NCBI GenBank assembly: GCA_028456385.1
Contig: JALNQF010000617.1
Span: 1 to 19,338, forward strand
From: Ophiosphaerella korrae
Lineage: Eukaryota > Ascomycota > Dothideomycetes > Pleosporales > Phaeosphaeriaceae
Length of the DNA stretch: 19,338 bases
Reading direction: 5' to 3'
Shown piece by piece: positions 1 through 8,459 of this stretch (within the stretch, counting starts at the first letter, position 1; every line of letters starts with the position of its first letter). Below the pieces are notes generated by a model that worked only from the letters and a program-made list of their open reading frames with translations, was not told the origin of the DNA and searched no databases. The position numbers were made by a program, and so were the translations under genes.

Positions 1-647
1 CTCCTTTTAAAGAGTAAATTCCTAGAGCTTAAAAAGGGCTCTAATTAACTAATAATACCTATTAGGTAGTAGTAGTAGTAGCTAGAGTTAAAGAAGTTAA
101 CTATTTTTAGAGTTAAAATTATTATTTATAGAGTATAGAGCTAAGGTTTTTACTAATTTTAGTATAAAATTAAGACTTATATAACTTCTATATATAAAAT
201 ATATTAACTATAAACTTTTTTTTACTACTTCTACTTTATACTAATAAAATTAAACCTAAAAGTATTTATATATAGTATAAGAGAAAGTAAAGTTAATACT
301 ACTAAGTAACTTAATAGCGCTAGATCTCTATATAAGTACTTACTATAGATATAGGCTTTATAATAAGTAGGTTTATTAATATAGAGGACCTAGTAAGCCT
401 AATATTTATAGGTATTAGGGAGTAGGTAGCGTAGAGTAGCCTTAGCTAGGAATTTAGTAGCTAGTTATAAATTCTACAATAGTAAACTAGACTTACGCGT
501 AACTAGTTATAAGAGAGTATAGTAGTTATAGCTATAGTAGTAGAGGTAAGCCCTAACCTAAAAAGAGTCTTATACTTACTAGCTAAAGTAAACTATTCCT
601 ACTATTTTTACGCTATAATTTAGCTTTAGCTAGTAGTAAAGTTTTCT
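1..647. other. Non-coding tail beyond Gypsy-1 pol
   Basis: No coding frame with recognisable similarity is visible on either strand. By position it is the 3' untranslated region or 3' LTR of Gypsy-1, which is read right to left. I tried to match it to the opposite end of the element (7760-8262) and saw no convincing direct repeat. It is strongly AT-rich with almost no CpA or TpG, so it is as heavily RIP-mutated as the coding part. Confidence 0.5.
66..81. repeat. (GTA)5 microsatellite
   Basis: Five GTA units plus one G. In a RIP-saturated background made mostly of TA-containing trinucleotides, such runs arise easily, so this probably has no function. Confidence 0.7.
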
Positions 648-1019
648 AATTACGCCTTAGAGGGCCTTTTTACGCCTACTAATAGCTAAGGTACTCTACT
701 AGGTTACGTCTTTATTAAGCTCTATTTTAAGTATATAGTTAGTATTTTAGGTTTCTCTAAGTAGTTCTAGTAAAGGTTAAAAATAGTAATTACGCTTTAT
801 AAGGGGCTTTTTTGCGCCTATTAATAGTTTTAGGCTTATCTAGGTAGTTCTAGTAAGAGCTAAAGGTAGTAATTACGCCTTAGAAGGGGCTTTTTTATAC
901 CTATTAGTAGGTTAAGATACTCTAATAGGTTACGTCTTTATTAAGGCTCTATTTTTTAGGTATACGTAGAGTTAGTAGTTTAGCTTTCTCTAGGTAATTC
1001 TAGTAAAAGTTAAAGGTAG
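648..1019. repeat. Three degenerate tandem copies, unit about 145 bp
   Basis: Three copies starting with the same AATTACGC word lie head to tail: 648-787, 788-870 and 871-1019. The middle copy lacks about 65 bp that the outer two share, including a GGTTACGTCTTTATTAAG block. Each copy ends in a TAGTTCTAGTAAA-like or TAATTCTAGTAAA-like stretch followed by AAGGTAG or a variant. The array lies just 3' of the chromodomain end of Gypsy-1 pol. Unit lengths are not multiples of three, so it was probably not a repeat within the protein, although the first unit partly overlaps the pol reading frame. It could be an array in the 3' untranslated region or LTR of the element. Confidence 0.75.
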
Positions 1020-1200
1020 CTTTATATTTTATAAATTCTTTTACTAGCTCTTATATAAGTTTATTATAGCTAGTCTAGTAGACTAAGTAGTATTATTTTA
1101 TATATTTTCTACGCTCTTTAAAGTATATATCTAAGATAGCTTCTACTAGGTATTCTTTATATACGCTACTAGTTTCTTTATTAGTAATAATAATAGAGAT
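1020..1200 (-). pseudogene. Gypsy-1 chromodomain-like C-terminus of pol
   Basis: The minus-strand translation reads EYLVEAILD, then a basic stretch and a Tyr-rich segment, then ELVKEFIKY. This matches the layout of a chromodomain at the C-terminus of chromovirus integrases (core pattern Y-x-V-E-x-I-L-D, then W-K, then a final helix). The expected aromatic Trp positions now read as stops or Tyr. In living elements this domain steers integration into heterochromatin by binding methylated histone H3. The short length and decay make the call moderate. Past its end the frame runs into the tandem repeats. Confidence 0.6.
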
Positions 1201-2320
1201 TAGCTATAGTAAGTCTTAATCTAGTAAAAGCTTTTAATTTCTAGGGCGTAAGAGTTTTAGAGAGAAGACTAAGAATACGCCTTTACTTAGTATCTCTTAA
1301 GGTAGTACTAGCTTATATACTTTACTATTATAGATAACTCTCTTAATATAGTATAGGCTTACCTATTAGTAGTCTAATTTTAGAGTTAGCTAAGTAGTTC
1401 TCTAATTAGCTATACTAATATAAGCTTAGTTTCTAACTTTATATACTAGTCTACTTTAGCGAGAGGTATTAGCTTAAGCTACTTACTCTTATTATACCTA
1501 GAGTATTTTTTCTTTAAAGTAAGCTACTAGGTTAATATAAGCGTTAAGTAGCTCGTTAGCTTATATACGTTAGTTACGTTAGGCTAGGTTTAGTTAATCT
1601 TTATTATTTTTACTAAAGTATATACTACTATAAGAGTAATACCTTAGATCTATAAAAAATAGGGTTATCTTAATAGATATATTAATAGTGTTATTTACTT
1701 AGAACTTAGCTACGTATAGCTAAGCTACCTAGTTATCTTACGCGTAGTTAACGTATTACTTTAAAAAGATCTCTAGAGCTTAATTTACTTACTTAGTTTA
1801 GCTATTAGTTTCTAGGTAGTATATAGTTAAGACCTTTTATGTAATATAGAGGTGTTTATATACGTAGCGCTAAAATTAGCTAATAAAGGTTATTTTTTAT
1901 TAGATATAATATTTATTAAGACTCTATAAAGCTTAAAAATAGATATAAAATATTAGGTAGCTTTTTTAGGTTTTAGAGACTTATAAGAGAAGAAATAGTA
2001 TCTTTTTATAAGATAGTAGTAAATTACTAGGATATATTTATAAATCTAGCTACTATTTTTACTAGTTAGTAAGGCTTAGATATAGTCTACTAAGATATTA
2101 GTCTAGAGTACGTAGGGAATTAGTATAGGTTAGAGGTAACTAAGTTTACTATCTTATAAGTTCTTTATATAGTAGTAGATTAGGTATATATTATAAAATT
2201 ACTTAATAGCTTAGAGTATCTTAAGCTAATAATAGTACTTATATATTAGATATAGCGTACTATAAGGTTCTTTATAGCCTACTAACTAATAGTTATAGTA
2301 TAAATTAAAGATTTAGTAGT
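1201..2320 (-). pseudogene. Gypsy-1 integrase fossil
   Basis: The minus-strand frame shows an N-terminal zinc domain in which the His of the GH motif is Tyr (2274-2276) and the CxxC pair is Tyr-Leu-Ile-Tyr (2184-2186 and 2175-2177). It then shows the catalytic core. The first catalytic Asp, in a T-D-I-x-V-D-Y-I context, is Asn at 2097-2099. The second, in I-I-S-D, is Asn at 1899-1901. The catalytic Glu of E-T-D-G-Q-T-E is Lys at 1792-1794. A frame change between 1860 and 1800 is needed to follow the protein, so a small indel is present. After the core the frame reads YIAKF-x-VNNTINISIKIT, typical of fungal gypsy integrases. Gln and Trp codons appear as TAA and TAG throughout. Integrase would insert the DNA copy into the genome; this one has lost its zinc ligands and its whole catalytic triad. 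Confidence 0.85.
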
Positions 2321-2849
2321 ATAGATAGGTATTTAAGGGGATATATAGACGCGTTTTATTAACCTAGAAGTACTTTTCTTTCTTTAATTTAGTAAAGCTA
2401 ATATTAGTATATAAGAAGTAGTATCCTACTTTATAGAAAGCTTTTAATAGTTTTTATTATCTACTATCTATAGTAGTAAATATAACTTAGGCTACGTAGT
2501 TTTCTAAGTACGCTATATCTAGTAATTCTTCTATTAGGCGTAGGTTAACAATATATAGTAGGAGTTCTAGGTCTAGTTCTCTATTATAAAGTAGTAGAAA
2601 ATCTTCTAGTAAGTTTACTAATTTTAGTTTTATTCTTATAATATAGTAAAGGTAGGTATATACTATAGTAGCTTATTCTAGTATAAATCTATCTAGCTTT
2701 TATAGGTCTACAAGGCTTAGAGTATAAATTACTATATCTAGCGTAGGTTTTATACCTAGAGCTAAAACTTAAGAGCTTAAGATAATTTAGTTAGCTCTTA
2801 ATACTTATAGATTAGAATTGTCTATAAGGTAGTCCTATAGTTAGTAGCT

Positions 2850-3220
2850 TAGGGCGTCTATAACCTTGTTTATATTACTAGGTGTATATTTAATATAGAA
2901 ATTAAATTAAGATAAGAATAATAACTAGCGTACCTAGTAGTAATTAAGCTTTTTAGTTCTTATAAAGGTTTCTAAATTATAGTACTCTATTATAACGTAG
3001 ATTATGTATAGACTACCTATAAGCTCTAGTTTCTATTCTTTAAATACTTAGATTATAGCTATAAGCTCTAAGTTGTAGATATTATAATTATATTCTACTA
3101 GGGTATATTTTTTTAAGAAGAAGCTAACTAGCTATTAGATTCTATCTTAGTTTAGTTAGCTTATTACTCTACCTAAGGCCTACCTAGAGGTATTAGTTTA
3201 GATATAGATTAGTTTTAAGA
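2850..3220 (-). pseudogene. Gypsy-1 RNase H fossil
   Basis: It follows reverse transcriptase in the same frame. The opening Asp motif (T-D-A-S-x-x-A-L-G type) has Asn for Asp near 3196. The segment starting at 3107 reads YTLVEYNYNIYNLELIAI, the family signature Y-T-P-x-E-x-N-Y-D-I-x-D-x-E-L-L-A-I with Asp changed to Asn. It closes near 2850 with NINKVIDALSY, matching the N-x-x-A-D-A-L-S-R end of Ty3/gypsy RNase H. The enzyme would remove the RNA template during reverse transcription. Confidence 0.85.
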
Positions 3221-3539
3221 GGTTAAAGTAAAGTAAGACTACTCTTAGCTAAAAAGTAGCTTTTAATTTATTAAAAGTATCTATATATTCTTAAGTAATT
3301 ATAAAGGGCTTATACTAGGTCTTTTAAAGGGGTAGCCTATTTTCTTTAGTAGGTTTAGTAATAACTTTAGACTTAATTAACTTAGTAAGTAGTAGAGTAA
3401 GGCTTAAGTAATCCTTAATAAAGCGCTAGAGGAATCTAGTATAGCCTAAAAAGGCTAGGACTTCTTTAGTAGTCTTTAGTATTTTTTACTCTTAGATAGC
3501 TTTAACTTTAGAGAGATCTATTGTAATTTCTTTATTAGA

Positions 3540-4180
3540 GATAATTATACTTAAAAACTTAACTAAGGTAGCGTAGAGGCTAGATTTTTTAGAATCTACG
3601 TAGAAGCCTTACTCTTTTAGTCTTATAAGTACTTTATAAACGTACTAGATATAGTCTATTTTATTATTAGAGTATATTAGGACGTTGTTTATATATATAG
3701 TATAGAAGTTGTCTAAATATTCTAGTAGGGCTAAGTTAATAGCGTACTAAAAGGTAGCTAGTAAGTTAGTAAGGCTAAAGGGTACTACCTTATAGGTATA
3801 TATACTAAAGTAAGTAATAAAAGTAGTTAGCTATTCTAAATTTAAAGTAATACGTAAGTAGTAAAAGGCGTATATTACGTTAAATTTAGAGAAAATCTTT
3901 ACTTTATTTAGGTAGGCTAGTATTTCTCTAAGGAATAAGATAGAGTACTAGTCTTTAATAGTAGATTTATTTAGCTTATAGTAGTCTACGTAAACTTATA
4001 AGCTACTATCTAGTTTAGCTATAATTAGTAGGTTATTCCTAGCTAGAGAGCTGTATTTACTAATAACGCCCTTGCCTTCTATTTCTTAGATATATTTCTA
4101 GATTACTTTATCTTGTTTTCTAGTAAAGGGGTAAGGTTTAGTGTCTAGGATTTTTATATTAGGCTTAAGAGTAATTTCTA
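3540..4180 (-). pseudogene. Gypsy-1 reverse transcriptase fossil
   Basis: It begins with DTKPYPFTRK at 4145 and continues through G-V-I-S-K, V-D-Y-Y-K-L-N, V-V-P-F-S-L-T-N and F-x-T-I-Y-I-N-N-V-L-I-Y-S. These are the ordered motifs of Ty3/gypsy reverse transcriptases. All three catalytic aspartates are Asn: the F-D-V Asp at 3879-3881, and both Asp of the Y-I-D-D box at 3684-3689. Each change is a TpG to TpA step on the coding strand. The Gly of P-F-G-L-T-N is Ser, and many Gln and Trp codons are stops. The domain length of about 200 residues is normal, so decay here is mostly by point mutation. Confidence 0.9.
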
Positions 4181-4879
4181 GGTTATATAGCCTATAAAGT
4201 AAAAGTTCCTTAGTAGCTTTCTTATTAAAATAGAGTATTAGGTCTTAATATAGTTAGAGTAGTTCTATAGATAAGATATCTTTAAGCTTTACTATAAGTA
4301 GTAGCTTATAAAATTATATATAATCTACTTCTCTAGCTACCTTATAGTAGTACGCTAGTAGTAGTATTTTATATAAAGTAAGTACTATAAGTATATATTT
4401 ACTTTTTCTAGTAAAGGCCTTAATTATATAATAACTTATAGTTTAAATATCTATTAACAAGTTCTATTTATACCTATTAGGGTGCCTACTTAGAGGCTTT
4501 ATAAAGGTAGATAATAGTTTAAGTACTAGCTTCTTTAAAGTTATAGTAGAGTAATATCTAAGTATACTATAGTAAACTACTAAGGGAATTTTATTAGTTA
4601 TCTAGTAGTAGTATTAGTAGTAAATATTAGAGAATAATAACGTTCTATTATAGTAGTTAAGTTTAATAGTATAGGCCTTATACTATAAAAATCCTAAAAT
4701 AAAGTTAAATTAGCTTATATTTTTAATAATATAGGCGAAGGTCTATTTAATATATACGCTTACTTGTAAGTAGAACTTAACCTAATACGTAATAGACTTA
4801 GATAAAGAACTATTATATCCTTTATAAATAATAAGTTAAGGTAGCTAGATAGTTTATAATTTTATAGTCTTCTAGGTAA

Positions 4880-4935
4880 ATTTTTAGTAAATAAAGTTTA
4901 AGTTAGCTCTATTATTAGCTAGAGTTCTAGCTATA
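4880..4935 (-). pseudogene. Gypsy-1 aspartic protease active-site remnant
   Basis: In the same frame as reverse transcriptase, the translation from 4919 reads A-N-N-R-A-N-L-N-F-I. It fits the retroviral-type protease signature D-S-G-A-(S/T/N)-x-N-F-I, with Asp to Asn and Gly to Arg. The enzyme would cut the Gag-Pol polyprotein. The surrounding 4200-5300 is a linker between Gag and reverse transcriptase with no other motif I can name. The Ser to Asn step is not explained by CpA to TpA alone, so the residue-by-residue assignment is tentative. Confidence 0.6.
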
Positions 4936-5299
4936 TAGAGTACTATAGGGTCTTTACTTAAGAAGCTAGTAAATAAGAATTAGTTTAGCTTAGCTTCTAT
5001 TAGATTAGTTAGTAGTTTCTTGTACTAGACTATCTATATTCTATAGGTAAGTGTATAAGATATAGCTATACTAGAGGTTATACTTTAGTAGTTAATTGCG
5101 CTCTTCTAGTTTATATAATCTCTAGGTTAAGGCTTTAAGCCTAGGGAACGTTGTTTTCTAGATCCTAGTCTAAGTTAGGCTTTAGTTCTAGCTCTATATC
5201 TAGTTAAAGGTTATATTTAAAGAATTAGTCCTCTATTTCTATATCTATTTTAGAGTCTATTACTATATAAGTAGCTATATAGTAGTTTGTAGCGTTAGT

Positions 5300-5760
5300 A
5301 AGTATTTTAGATCTAGTAGCTTTTGTTTATTTATAAGTACTATAGTCTAGCTTTCTAATACCTATCTTTCTATAGCCTTAGTATAAAATTATTTTAGGGT
5401 TCTTAGTTTTAATTATAGTAGCCTTTTTACTAGTTAGGTGTATTTCTCTAAATACGCCTTCTAGCTATAGTTAATAGTGTTTTAGTTCTTATAAGGTTAT
5501 AGCTAGTTCTTCTTTAAAGTTTTATATCTACGCTCTTAGTTTAGCTCTTATAAGCGCTAGAGTATAAAGCTAGGTTTACTTAGGGCCTATATCTAGGTTA
5601 TAATTATTTACTTTATTTTCTAATATTAAGATTATCTTTTAAAAATTAGCGGGGCTATTATAGATACTAGGGGTAGTACTAGTAGCTTCTTTAAGCTAGG
5701 GTTATAGCTTTTTTAAAAGTAGATATTATATAGCTATAGGTTCTATTATATTTAGAGAAG
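5300..5760 (-). pseudogene. Gypsy-1 zinc-knuckle region, probable Gag end
   Basis: This minus-strand frame is one step off the pol frame and has few stops. It ends with Y-x2-Y-x4-I-x4-Y, with Tyr at 5381-5383, 5372-5374 and 5342-5344. The spacing is exactly that of the CX2CX4HX4C nucleocapsid zinc knuckle, with every Cys turned to Tyr. The His position is Ile, which one RIP step does not explain, so a further change or a variant knuckle is needed. Upstream lies a Lys- and Glu-rich segment, as expected near the end of Gag. The knuckle would bind element RNA in the virus-like particle. A Gag confined to this stretch would be unusually short, so the neighbouring unknown frame may be part of it. 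Confidence 0.55.
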
Positions 5761-7760
5761 AATTTAGCCTATACTAACTAGGTAGTTTTATAAATTAGTT
5801 AATCTAGTCTAAATTTAGCTATTTCTAGGGTTTTATAACGTACTTCTCTTAATCCTACTATATCTATATTACTAAATTAGTAAAAAAGTATAAAGAAATA
5901 TATATATTCTTTTTAGTATAAGTAGGTAACACTATTTAAGATAGTAAGGTATAAGTAAGCTAATCCTATATAGTAGTATATAATAACGTTAGCTTAGGTT
6001 TATAAGCTAATATATTTTTTTCTATTAGTAATAAAGTAATTATATATAAACTAGATAAAGGATATAATATCTATAAGGTATTCTATGCCTAAAAATTATA
6101 GAGGTTTTATAGAGTAGTCTTCTTATTCTTTATACTAGTAAAAATTAAAGGCTAGCTCTTAGATACTAGTTAAAAAGATAGTTAGAGTAAACTCTTCTCT
6201 ATTAAAGATATAGTAGCCTACTACTAGTACTTAGGGTTTAAACTCTCTTTTAAAGAAGCTAGGTTACTAGCCTTATAGTAAAATCTTAGTATAGAGTAGT
6301 TCTATATTTTTTTACGCTAGTGTATTAAAGTTAAAGGTTTTTAGCTTAGTTTATTTAGCTATTAGGTTTTCTTAGTAGATTACTACTATACGTAGGTAGT
6401 TATATTTTACTATAGCTTCTTCTTATAGAGCTTTATACTAGGTAGCTCTTTAGCCTAAAGTGTTATATTACTCTATAATATAGTTATAGTCTAGTAGTAA
6501 TTACGCTAGGCGTTCTTAGAGTTAGGCTAATTAGTTATCTTATTAAAAGAGTTATTTATCTACTTTACTTACTCTAGCTATAAGCTTCTAGTTTTATTTA
6601 TTTACTATATTAATTACGTTTTATATCTACGTATTTATAACTACTAAGTATAATACTATTCTAGCTAGAGTAAACTCTCTAAGAGATAAGTAATTACTAG
6701 GTTTATTATCCTTAATTTCTTAGTATAAGGTTTGTAATAAGGTGTAAAACAAGGGTTAGAGCTTAGTAGACTTAGTAAGTAATTTCTTAAGTTTATCTTA
6801 AGATATAAAAACTATTCCTAGTAGTAAGTCTTTATTAATTGTAGTGTTTAATAGTAGGTTATCTCTTAGCTCTTTTAAGTTCTTAAGCTTAGGTATAGGC
6901 TAAAGTAATAATACTTAGCTAACGTTTAGTTAGGTGTTGTTAATTAAGTTATTTAATATAGTCTAGTTATTAAAAGAGACCTTAGTAACTAGTCTATACC
7001 TTAGTAGGCTACTTTAGTTAAAGGGAGTAGGGTCTATATCTAGGTTAAATTCTTCTATAATAAGTTAGTTAGGAGTAGCTAAGTCTATTATAGAGCTATT
7101 AGCTAGGAAGGTACCTAGTACTTATTAGGAAATTATATTAGGTTAGAAATTAAGTTTACTAGGTAGCTTTAGCTAAATAAAAGATTTAGGGTCTATTACC
7201 TATTTTCTTTTATCTTTCTACAAGGAAGTCTTAAGATATTATTAGAAGTTAGCGCTTTTTTTATTAGAGCAGTTAGTATAGTAAGTCTCTAGATCTATTT
7301 TTCTAGGGACCTAGTTCTAGTACGTATTTTATAGATTTTCTATAGTATAGTAGCTTTAACACGTTCTCTTAGTTCTTTACTAGATCTATAGTCTACTATT
7401 TATAGCGTATCTTTATTTTATAAGTATACTTAGTTTAAGTAATAAAAAAGTTATAAGTTAGTATTATTTTAGTTTAAGAGGCTAGCTTTTAAGAGTAGAG
7501 AATTTTTATATAACTAAGTTATAGTATAATAAGCTAAGTTATAGTAGTTATATACTATATTAGTATATTTAGCTATTAGTTTATAGAGATTAAGATCTTT
7601 AGTACTAGTTAGTAAAGGTTTTAGTAGGGTCTAGGGTACTTTATTACTTAGTTCTTGTAAATTAAGCGCTAGTAATTTACGTAGGTTTAGAGGTCTTTTC
7701 TTTCTCTAGCGCTACTACCTAGGTTTAATACCTAGTGTAAGTATACCCTTACTTAGTTAT
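5700..7760 (-). pseudogene. Long unknown coding fossil inside Gypsy-1
   Basis: A single minus-strand frame can be followed from about 7450 to 5700 (roughly 580 codons) with protein-like composition. Nearly all its stops are TAG or TAA, fitting former Gln or Trp codons. Upstream (about 7730-7450) a neighbouring frame is similarly open, containing RKKRPLNLRKLLALNLQELS, so a frameshift or lost intron lies near 7430. Between about 7361 and 7200 there is a Cys-rich patch: Cys (7359-7361), x2, Tyr-for-Cys, x9, Tyr, x13, Tyr-x2-Cys, x10, Tyr. If each Tyr was Cys, it resembles a six-cysteine zinc-binding cluster but does not fit the fungal Zn2Cys6 spacing. Other readable pieces are PIPKLKNLKELRDN (6899 down) and REFTLARIVLYLVVIN. 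I do not recognise the family. It could be an unusually long Gag, an extra 5' reading frame of the element, or a captured host gene. Confidence 0.5.
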
Positions 7761-8262
7761 ACGTAGTAGGTGTAAGCCGAAGCTTTATAACTAATAAGGT
7801 AGTTAACTACTTTTCTTTAGTACGTATTTCTTTCTAGAACGTTAGCGCTAGTACTAGTAAAAAGAGAGCGCTAGAAACCTTAACTAGAACTATAATATAG
7901 TAAACTTAAGGGGCTACCTAGTGCGCTATAGCTAAGGTAGGATCTAATTCCTAGTAGTGTAGTTCTTTTTAGCTAGCTAGGCTTAATTAAGAGTTAGCTA
8001 TAATTAGCTATCTTGTAGTAACTCTAGCATAAGTAAAAAAGCTACTAGTATAGTTCTAGGTTATAGAGAAGCTTATAGAAGTAAAATATTTATAGAGATC
8101 TACTATTATATAAAGTAGACTTTACGTAAGATAACTTAATAAGGTAGTTTTAATAATTAACTAAAAAGAGTAAATAGTAGATAAAGCTATATAAGTAAGT
8201 ACTAGGTATATATACCTAGTAGCTTACTAAGCGCTAACTAAAAGTAGAAAGGTAGTTAAATA
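7761..8262 (-). other. Gypsy-1 5' leader or LTR remnant
   Basis: No coding frame is recognised here. By position, upstream of the first Gypsy-1 coding frame on the minus strand, this should be the 5' untranslated leader and perhaps part of the 5' LTR. It keeps several CpG (for example GCGC near 7845 and 7922) but almost no CpA or TpG. I found no clear primer binding site and no matching LTR at the left end of the window. It ends with the hairpin at 8194-8228. Confidence 0.4.
8194..8228. repeat. 22-bp perfect palindrome inside a longer hairpin
   Basis: Positions 8200-8221 are a perfect palindrome, TACTAGGTATA followed by its reverse complement. Allowing one unpaired base on the right (8222), the arms extend by six more pairs (AGTAAG with CTTACT), giving a stem of about 17 pairs with no loop. 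It lies about 35 bp from a second hairpin and close to the junction between Gypsy-1 and Gypsy-2a. Confidence 0.75.
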
Positions 8263-8324
8263 TTAGTAAGTTTTGTAATGTTAGTAAGTTTGCAATGTTA
8301 GTAAGTTATAAACTTACTAATATT
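8263..8324. repeat. TTAGTAAG tandem repeat ending in a hairpin, poorly RIP-mutated
   Basis: The unit TTAGTAAGTTTTGTAATG (8263-8280) is followed by TTAGTAAGTTTGCAATG (8281-8297) and a third start, TTAGTAAGTT (8298-8307). An inverted copy, AACTTACTAA, follows after a 3-base loop. Arms 8294-8307 and 8311-8324 pair over 14 positions with one G-T pair. Unlike its surroundings, the stretch keeps TpG (8275, 8279, 8292, 8296) and CpA (8293). It separates Gypsy-1 from Gypsy-2a and may be an element end or host sequence. Confidence 0.7.
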
Positions 8325-8459
8325 AGTACGAAAATAAGAGATATAAGGGATAACTCCTTTATAATATAGTTATAGTTTTTTCTTTATACTAGCTATATAT
8401 TCTTTTTTACTTTAGAGTTTCTATATATAATATAATATATATTAAAATATACTAGATAT

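Larger units (their letters stand above)
1..8262 (-). mobile_element. Gypsy-1: RIP-mutated Ty3/gypsy chromovirus
   Basis: A degenerate LTR retrotransposon read on the minus strand, with its 5' side at the right. The domain order protease, reverse transcriptase, RNase H, integrase, chromodomain-like end is that of Ty3/gypsy chromoviruses; copia elements place integrase before reverse transcriptase. Protease, reverse transcriptase, RNase H and most of integrase share one minus-strand frame, broken by at least one small indel near 1800-1860. That frame is filled with TAG and TAA at expected Gln and Trp positions. I could not align its two ends as LTRs, so the left boundary may lie outside the window and the right end near 8262 is set by where the neighbouring element begins. 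The element is certainly dead: catalytic residues of protease, reverse transcriptase and integrase are all replaced. Confidence 0.85.

Noticed and set aside
7760..8262. A 5' LTR of Gypsy-1 matching 1-647
   Set aside because: Reading both ends on the same strand I found no extended match. The leader is reported without an LTR claim.
8263..8324. A CRISPR-like array from the TTAGTAAG repeats
   Set aside because: Units are contiguous, with no spacers of regular size, only three copies occur, and the context is eukaryotic.
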